Shown: positions 12,894 through 17,251 of the stretch, piece after piece
Layout of the letters: every line of letters begins with the position of its first letter
Numbering within the stretch: position 1 is the stretch's first letter
NCBI GenBank assembly: GCA_002336855.1
Contig: DDEV01000016.1
Location: forward strand, 159 to 17,409
Length of the DNA stretch: 17,251 nucleotides
Direction: 5' to 3'
Origin: Leucobacter sp. UBA1945
Lineage (GTDB): Bacteria; Actinomycetota; Actinomycetes; Actinomycetales; Microbacteriaceae
Translations under genes and position numbers: made by a program
The notes under the pieces: generated by a model
Databases searched by the model: none
Told to the model about the DNA's origin: nothing
What the model saw: the letters and a program-made list of their open reading frames with translations, nothing else

Positions 12894-15800
12894 CAAAACA
12901 GCGTATTCGAGCCCGGCTGCGCGACTCCGTCACAAGCCGGCTCTGCTGACGCCTCGCCCTCGTTCTTTGCCGCATCGGCATCGTAGCCCACGATGCTCGC
13001 CACTCGCAGCGCGACCCGCTCGGGGTCTGCGAAGAGGTCGAAGCTGTGCACGCGATGGTAGTGCCAGCCCAGTCGGCGCAACACCGCGGGGCGCAGCCTG
13101 AGCGCGCTGCGAAGGCCATGCTCTTCGGCGCCCGCGAAGTCGAGGTCGACTGCAATTGCCCGCTCGCCGAGCGACGCCGCGAGCGGAATGGCTCCGCGGT
13201 AGTCGAGCGCGACCGTCAGGCCGAGGCGCTCAAGCTGGTCTGCGAGCTCGCCGAGCAGAGGGTCGCGCTCGGCCGGCAACGAGGCCTGCGCCGGCTCGGG
13301 GTGCTCGAGGGCGAGCAGTTCAGAGAGCTCGACGACGCCGTGCTTGATGCGCGCGGTGTCGAGGTGCTCAGGCCTGAAGCAGCTGACGATCGTCATGCCC
13401 CGGCGGGCCCTCGTCATGCCGACGGCGATGAGTCGCTCGCCGCCCGGCCTGCCGAGCGAACCGAAGTTCGAGAGCACGCGCCCGTGCGGGGTGCGGCCGT
13501 AGCCGATCGAGAAGATCACGCGATCGCGGCTCTGCGCCATCGCCTGCTCAAGCGTCAGCACTGCGAACGGCTCTGCGCGCTCGCCGAGCAAGAACTCGCG
13601 ATATTGAGGCAGCTTCGAGAACGCCTGCAGCACCGCCTGCTGCACGCGCACAGCGTGCCTGGCGCTCGCGGTGAGCACCATGAGCGACTCGCGCGGGCGC
13701 TCGGCCGCGTGCTGCAGCACGAGCTGCACCACCCGGGTCACCTCGGCATCGGTGCTCTCAACCGCACCGCTGTGCGGGTCGGGCAGGCCCTGACCATCGG
13801 TCACGAACTCGATGGTCAAGCTGGAGTGCCCGAGGAAGGTACCGGCCCACGGCAACGATTCGATGTCGCCGCTGTAGAAGCGGGAGTTCACGAGGTTCGT
13901 CAGGTCTTCGCCGCCGGCCCGATAGCTGCGGGTGAGCGAGAGCTCGGGCAGCACTGCGTGCAGCTGGGCGTAAGCACTGTGGCTGTGCAGATCTTCGAGA
14001 TCCTCGGGAGCAGACTGTGCCTCGGCGTGCAGGCTGCGTACCGCGATTTCGAAGCGCGACGGGGTCTGGGTCACGGTGTCGCCGAACGCGACCACCTGCT
14101 GGGCGCGTCGGATCGCACTGACGTTTTCGACCAGGGTAGTCGCGCCGGCGTCGACCAACACGACCGTGTCGAAGCGAAGCTCGCTCGGCAGCCCGGCGAC
14201 CTCGTAGGGTGAGAGCACCCAGACCGGGGCGAGCACTCCGAGCAGAGTCGGCGCCTGTTGCGCCAGCTGCAGCACCGATGCGTCACCGGCACGCAGCAGC
14301 TCGCGCAGGGCGAGTGCCTCACCGCGGTTGTCGGCCACTGCGATGCGCCACGCGTCGGCGAGACGCCCCGCGAGCACGCTGCCGCCCGCGCCTGCGTGCG
14401 CGTCGTCGACCAGCCTGAAGTCGGCCTCGAGGCGCTCGATCACGGCGGTGTTGGCACTCAGCAGCGCCTCGTTCGTCTGCAGAATGCGCTCGAGCGCAGA
14501 CTGCCACCAGGCCTGCTCGAGCTCTGCAGCGACCTGGCCGACGGGCACGTGCCTGGCTGAGAGGTCGTCGATGAGGGTCTCAAGATGAGCGGCGCGCAGC
14601 CGCTCGACGATCGCGGTGCGCTCTTGAATGTTCTGCAGCACCTCGCTCTCGCGAGCAAGATCGGTGGTGCGACGCGCAAGGGTCGGCAGCGGCATGGTGC
14701 GCAGGCGCTCGCTGTCGCGCTCGACTCCGAGCACGCGGTCGAGCTCGTCGAGATCTTTGTAGGCAGCCTGAAACGCGGTCGCTACCTCAGAGATACCGAG
14801 CGGCACGGCAGGCGGGGCGCCGACCACGGTGCTGTAGCGCTGCCAGAGCACACGCTGCTGCTGAATCTGCACGAGCCGCGCATACATGTCGCTGACGTGC
14901 ACGCCCGGGCGCACGTACTCGCGGGCAAGCTTGCGCAGACGGCGGCGGTTGCCGTTCGACATGTCTTCGCCACCGCGAGGCGCATGCGCCGCGATCACGT
15001 CGTCGAGCGGTCGGTCGAAGACCTCGGGCGAGAAGCGGTCGAGCGTATCGCGCACGCCCATGAGCAGACGCAGGTACACCCCGAGTTCAGAGATCGTCTC
15101 GTAGGGGCGCAGCGAGGTCTGTTCGATCAGCTGGTTCGCCTGCGAAACGAGACGAGGCAGCTGCGACTCTGCGAGGTCGACCGCGAGTGCGTACGCGCTG
15201 CGCGCGGCCTCGGTGGTCGCGAAGTCGACGCCGTACCAGGGCGAATCGCTCGGCCCGTACTGAAACTGCCCGAGGCGCGCGGCCTCGGTGATGTCTTCGG
15301 CGATCGATGTGCGGTCGAGCGTGAGCTGGCCGAGTGCCTTATCGTCGAGGCGCACCGTCGTGGTCGGCGGTTGCTCGAGCATCGCGAGCCGGCTCAGCTC
15401 ACGCAGCGCCTCGAGCGGCGACACACCGAAGCGCTTGTCTTGCTTCGAGAGGGCCTCTTCGTAGCCGAGCAGCACCCCGCGCAGGCGCACGAGGGCGTCA
15501 TCGATATCGCGCTGCGAGGTCGCGCCGGCCGACTCGTTGCGGCTGATCGCCTCGACCAGGTTGCGGCGCAGCAGTCGCGGAGTCACCGCGAGCCCGCTCA
15601 GGCCGACGCGGCTGAGCCTATGCGAAATGCCGTCGAGCGTCGAGCGTCGAGGCGAGACGACGAGCACCCGCTTGCCAGCGCGCACGAGCTCGCCGACCGC
15701 ACTCACCACCGTCTGGGTGCCGCCCGTTCCGGGCAGCGTGCGCACCACGATCGAGTGGCCGGCGCCGATCTGCGCCAACACGTCGTCTTGTTCGGGGTCG

Positions 15801-16741
15801 GAGTCGTACAGGTGCCGGTCGACCTCGGGAGCACGGTGGTTCGGGTGGGTCGCTGTGACCGGGCGGTAGCTCGCCTCGAGCTGCTGCTTCGCGACCTCGC
15901 TGCCGCACACAGCCTGAAGCACCGTGGTGTCGAGCATCTTGGCGTCTGCGGCCATCTGCTTCGATACGTTCAAGAATGACGAGGCGACAAGTCGCGGCTG
16001 CACGACGAAACCGGGCACGCCGGTCACCATCTGGCGCAGGCGATCGATCACGGGCTGCGGCTTGAACACGCCCTCGTTCTGCGAAAGATCGAGCAGGGTG
16101 CGGGCGTCGACCACGATGCCGTACTGCTCGCGCAGCGTCGACAGCAGCTCGCGGTTCACGATCGGGTGCTTCTTCAGCTTGAGCTCGAAGTCTCGGCCGT
16201 AGCGACGAATCGCGAGAGGGCGCAGCAATACGGGCGCGCAGAAGTCTTCGCCCTCGAAGTGCCACTTGGCGATGCCGATGCCGAGATGCACGGTCTCGAG
16301 CCCGCGCACCGTGCGCATCTCGGTAGCCTTGTCGGTCACCCGACCGGCCGCGATCCTCGCCTGGCGCAATGCCATATCGTCGCGAATCAAGGCCGAAAGC
16401 AGAATCTTCTGGCCGGTGATGAACTGCGGCATGCCACCCGGGTGCGTGGTCGACAGCTCGATGCGGTTCATCGGCTCATCGTCGAAGTGCACGAGCGGGC
16501 TCTCGCCGCCGATGCCGGCGAGCTCTTCGCGCCACGCCTCATGCTCTGCGGCAAACGCATCGACCGCGACCGGACCGACCGACTGCACTGCGTCGGTGAG
16601 GTTCGCGGTCTCGTTCACGGGGCTGGGTTCTTCAGGCTTCGGTGCGAGCGAACCCTCTGCCGTGGGCGCACCGCTGGATCGAGGCGCAGTGGCCTCCTGG
16701 GCACTTGCGCCTTGACGACGGCGACGGTCTACACTCCACAC
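12893..16741 (-). CDS. DUF4011-type SF1 helicase-like protein with REase-like C-terminus; catalytic motifs altered
   Basis: A 1282-residue protein. Residues 140-220 resemble DUF4011 (RGLETVHLGIGIAKWHFEGE, APVLLRPLAIRR). The ATPase core starts near 315. The Walker A position reads VRTLPGTGGTQTVV (333-346), with Gly where Lys is expected. FDTVVLVDAGATT (858-870) stands in the Walker B place, with DAG instead of DEA. VVAFGDTVTQTP (883-894) corresponds to the GDxxQLPP motif, and VGMTRARRGMTIV (1107-1119) to motif VI. A long helical insert separates the RecA halves. Residues 1165-1250 (ERAIAVDLDFAGAEEHGL, LRRLGWHYHRVHSFDLFADP) resemble the Vsr/MTES_1575-type nuclease fold. Relatives act on DNA or in defence; here the setting is housekeeping. 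Start is GTG with TAGGGT six bases upstream; GTG at residue 42 is an alternative. Confidence 0.82.
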   Translation of the reverse strand: MWSVDRRRRQGASAQEATAPRSSGAPTAEGSLAPKPEEPSPVNETANLTDAVQSVGPVAVDAFAAEHEAWREELAGIGGESPLVHFDDEPMNRIELSTTHPGGMPQFITGQKILLSALIRDDMALRQARIAAGRVTDKATEMRTVRGLETVHLGIGIAKWHFEGEDFCAPVLLRPLAIRRYGRDFELKLKKHPIVNRELLSTLREQYGIVVDARTLLDLSQNEGVFKPQPVIDRLRQMVTGVPGFVVQPRLVASSFLNVSKQMAADAKMLDTTVLQAVCGSEVAKQQLEASYRPVTATHPNHRAPEVDRHLYDSDPEQDDVLAQIGAGHSIVVRTLPGTGGTQTVVSAVGELVRAGKRVLVVSPRRSTLDGISHRLSRVGLSGLAVTPRLLRRNLVEAISRNESAGATSQRDIDDALVRLRGVLLGYEEALSKQDKRFGVSPLEALRELSRLAMLEQPPTTTVRLDDKALGQLTLDRTSIAEDITEAARLGQFQYGPSDSPWYGVDFATTEAARSAYALAVDLAESQLPRLVSQANQLIEQTSLRPYETISELGVYLRLLMGVRDTLDRFSPEVFDRPLDDVIAAHAPRGGEDMSNGNRRRLRKLAREYVRPGVHVSDMYARLVQIQQQRVLWQRYSTVVGAPPAVPLGISEVATAFQAAYKDLDELDRVLGVERDSERLRTMPLPTLARRTTDLARESEVLQNIQERTAIVERLRAAHLETLIDDLSARHVPVGQVAAELEQAWWQSALERILQTNEALLSANTAVIERLEADFRLVDDAHAGAGGSVLAGRLADAWRIAVADNRGEALALRELLRAGDASVLQLAQQAPTLLGVLAPVWVLSPYEVAGLPSELRFDTVVLVDAGATTLVENVSAIRRAQQVVAFGDTVTQTPSRFEIAVRSLHAEAQSAPEDLEDLHSHSAYAQLHAVLPELSLTRSYRAGGEDLTNLVNSRFYSGDIESLPWAGTFLGHSSLTIEFVTDGQGLPDPHSGAVESTDAEVTRVVQLVLQHAAERPRESLMVLTASARHAVRVQQAVLQAFSKLPQYREFLLGERAEPFAVLTLEQAMAQSRDRVIFSIGYGRTPHGRVLSNFGSLGRPGGERLIAVGMTRARRGMTIVSCFRPEHLDTARIKHGVVELSELLALEHPEPAQASLPAERDPLLGELADQLERLGLTVALDYRGAIPLAASLGERAIAVDLDFAGAEEHGLRSALRLRPAVLRRLGWHYHRVHSFDLFADPERVALRVASIVGYDADAAKNEGEASAEPACDGVAQPGSNTLF

Positions 16742-16823
16742 ACCGTCACCCTATGCGGGGATACGGAGAATTCGCGGAGATCTTTCGGCGCGCCGCCCGC
16801 TCGAGCGACGCGCCGAGGCGTGT
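16742..16823. promoter_or_regulatory. Gap between permease and helicase-like genes with two palindromes and a -10-like hexamer
   Basis: CGGCGCGCCG (16786-16795) and CGCTCGAGCG (16798-16807) are adjacent 10-bp palindromes. TAGGGT on the minus strand (16753-16748) lies six bases before the GTG of the helicase-like gene and may be its -10; the same bases could also be read as a weak AGGGTGA ribosome site. No T-tract follows the permease stop. Confidence 0.35.
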
Positions 16824-17251
16824 TTAGCGCTCCGCTGACGGCTCGATCGGCGTCGCGGCATCGCCGAGGCCACGCGCGCGGGCCGTCCATGCCATCAGGT
16901 GATAGACGACAATCGCGGCGATCGTGCCGAGCGCGATGCCGTTGAAGACGATTGGGCTCGACTCAGAACCGAGCACCAGGCCGAAGTCGGCGATGCCGAC
17001 GATCAGCGCGATGGCCGCGGTGAACTGGTTGATCGGCTTCGAGAAGTCCACCTTGTTGTCGATCCAGATCTTCACGCCGATCAGGCCGATGAGGCCATAC
17101 AGGGCGATGGTCACACCGGCGAGCACGCCGGCAGGCACCGAGAAGATCACCGCGCCGACCTTCGGCGAGAAGCCGAGCAGCATCGCGATGATGCCAGCGA
17201 CCCAGTAGGCGGCGGTCGAGTAGACACGGGTGGCGGCCATGACGCCGATGT
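16824..17251 (-). CDS. NCS2-family uracil/xanthine permease, C-terminal part (5' end outside window)
   Basis: An inner-membrane proton-coupled nucleobase importer. The visible 142 residues start IGVMAATRVYSTAAYWVAGI, the UraA/PyrP motif (NIGVxxxTRVYS), and continue through membrane segments MLLGFSPKVGAVIFSVPAGV, VTIALYGLIGLIGVKIWIDN, PINQFTAAIALIVGIADFGL and FNGIALGTIAAIVVYHLMAW. The protein ends in a polar tail TPIEPSAER. The beginning lies beyond the right edge; the Met at 17240 is internal. It is upstream of the helicase-like gene on the same strand with an 82-bp gap. Uracil is the likely substrate; xanthine specificity cannot be excluded. Confidence 0.92.
   Translation of the reverse strand, partial: IGVMAATRVYSTAAYWVAGIIAMLLGFSPKVGAVIFSVPAGVLAGVTIALYGLIGLIGVKIWIDNKVDFSKPINQFTAAIALIVGIADFGLVLGSESSPIVFNGIALGTIAAIVVYHLMAWTARARGLGDAATPIEPSAER

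Noticed and set aside
13046..15979. Long plus-strand frames (388 and 464 codons) opposite the helicase-like gene
   Set aside because: Both lie wholly within the 1282-residue gene, whose motifs are continuous; the antisense products are His/Arg/Ala-rich without any domain.
16786..16807. Two adjacent 10-bp palindromes after the permease stop
   Set aside because: Both are self-complementary GC words without loop or T-tract, common by chance in such DNA, so I do not call a terminator.

Overview
The window looks like chromosomal DNA of a high-GC actinobacterium, most likely of the family Microbacteriaceae. The reasons are strong G/C bias at third codon positions, a block of galU, a rimJ-type acetyltransferase, a membrane coiled-coil protein, a 5-formyltetrahydrofolate cyclo-ligase and an FmdB zinc ribbon, a DUF4011-like helicase of the type common in these bacteria, and many starts with a -10-like hexamer placed directly before the start codon. 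The family assignment is inference; no rRNA or marker gene is present.

Layout, left to right. The minus strand at 1-641 holds the N-terminal third of clpC (cut by the window edge), preceded by a DUF1003 membrane protein (757-1206). A plus-strand operon follows (1300-2814): two DUF2975-like membrane proteins and a small XRE-type regulator, tightly packed, driven by a good sigma-70 promoter with TATCGA repeats over the predicted transcription start. Next on the minus strand comes a small membrane/coiled-coil gene broken by one in-frame TAG (2839-3084). Then come a SxxK serine hydrolase with a 13-residue N-terminal repeat (3197-4699), an ATP-grasp ligase with a long histone-H1-like Lys/Ala/Pro tail (4747-6801), a cardiolipin-synthase-like PLD enzyme (6931-8448), a 59-residue membrane protein, tRNA-Ala(CGC), a 339-residue membrane coiled-coil protein, a GNAT acetyltransferase and galU. 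Divergent from galU, the plus strand carries the 5-FTHF cyclo-ligase and the FmdB-like zinc ribbon. The right end, on the minus strand, has the C-terminal part of an NCS2 uracil/xanthine permease, a 1282-residue DUF4011-type SF1 helicase-like protein with a changed Walker A motif and a restriction-endonuclease-like C-terminus, and a small translationally coupled acidic protein.

Most genes are housekeeping or envelope related: protein quality control (clpC), nucleotide-sugar supply (galU), phospholipid synthesis (cls), folate repair (5-FCL) and nucleobase uptake. The parts that look accessory or poorly understood are the DUF2975/XRE operon with its operator and the neighbouring broken gene, the tailed ATP-grasp protein, the repeat-bearing serine hydrolase, and the helicase-like protein whose motifs have drifted from the catalytic consensus. 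No CRISPR array, insertion sequence, prophage or rRNA was seen. Nearly all long plus-strand open frames between 4.6 and 16.9 kb are antisense shadows of real minus-strand genes.
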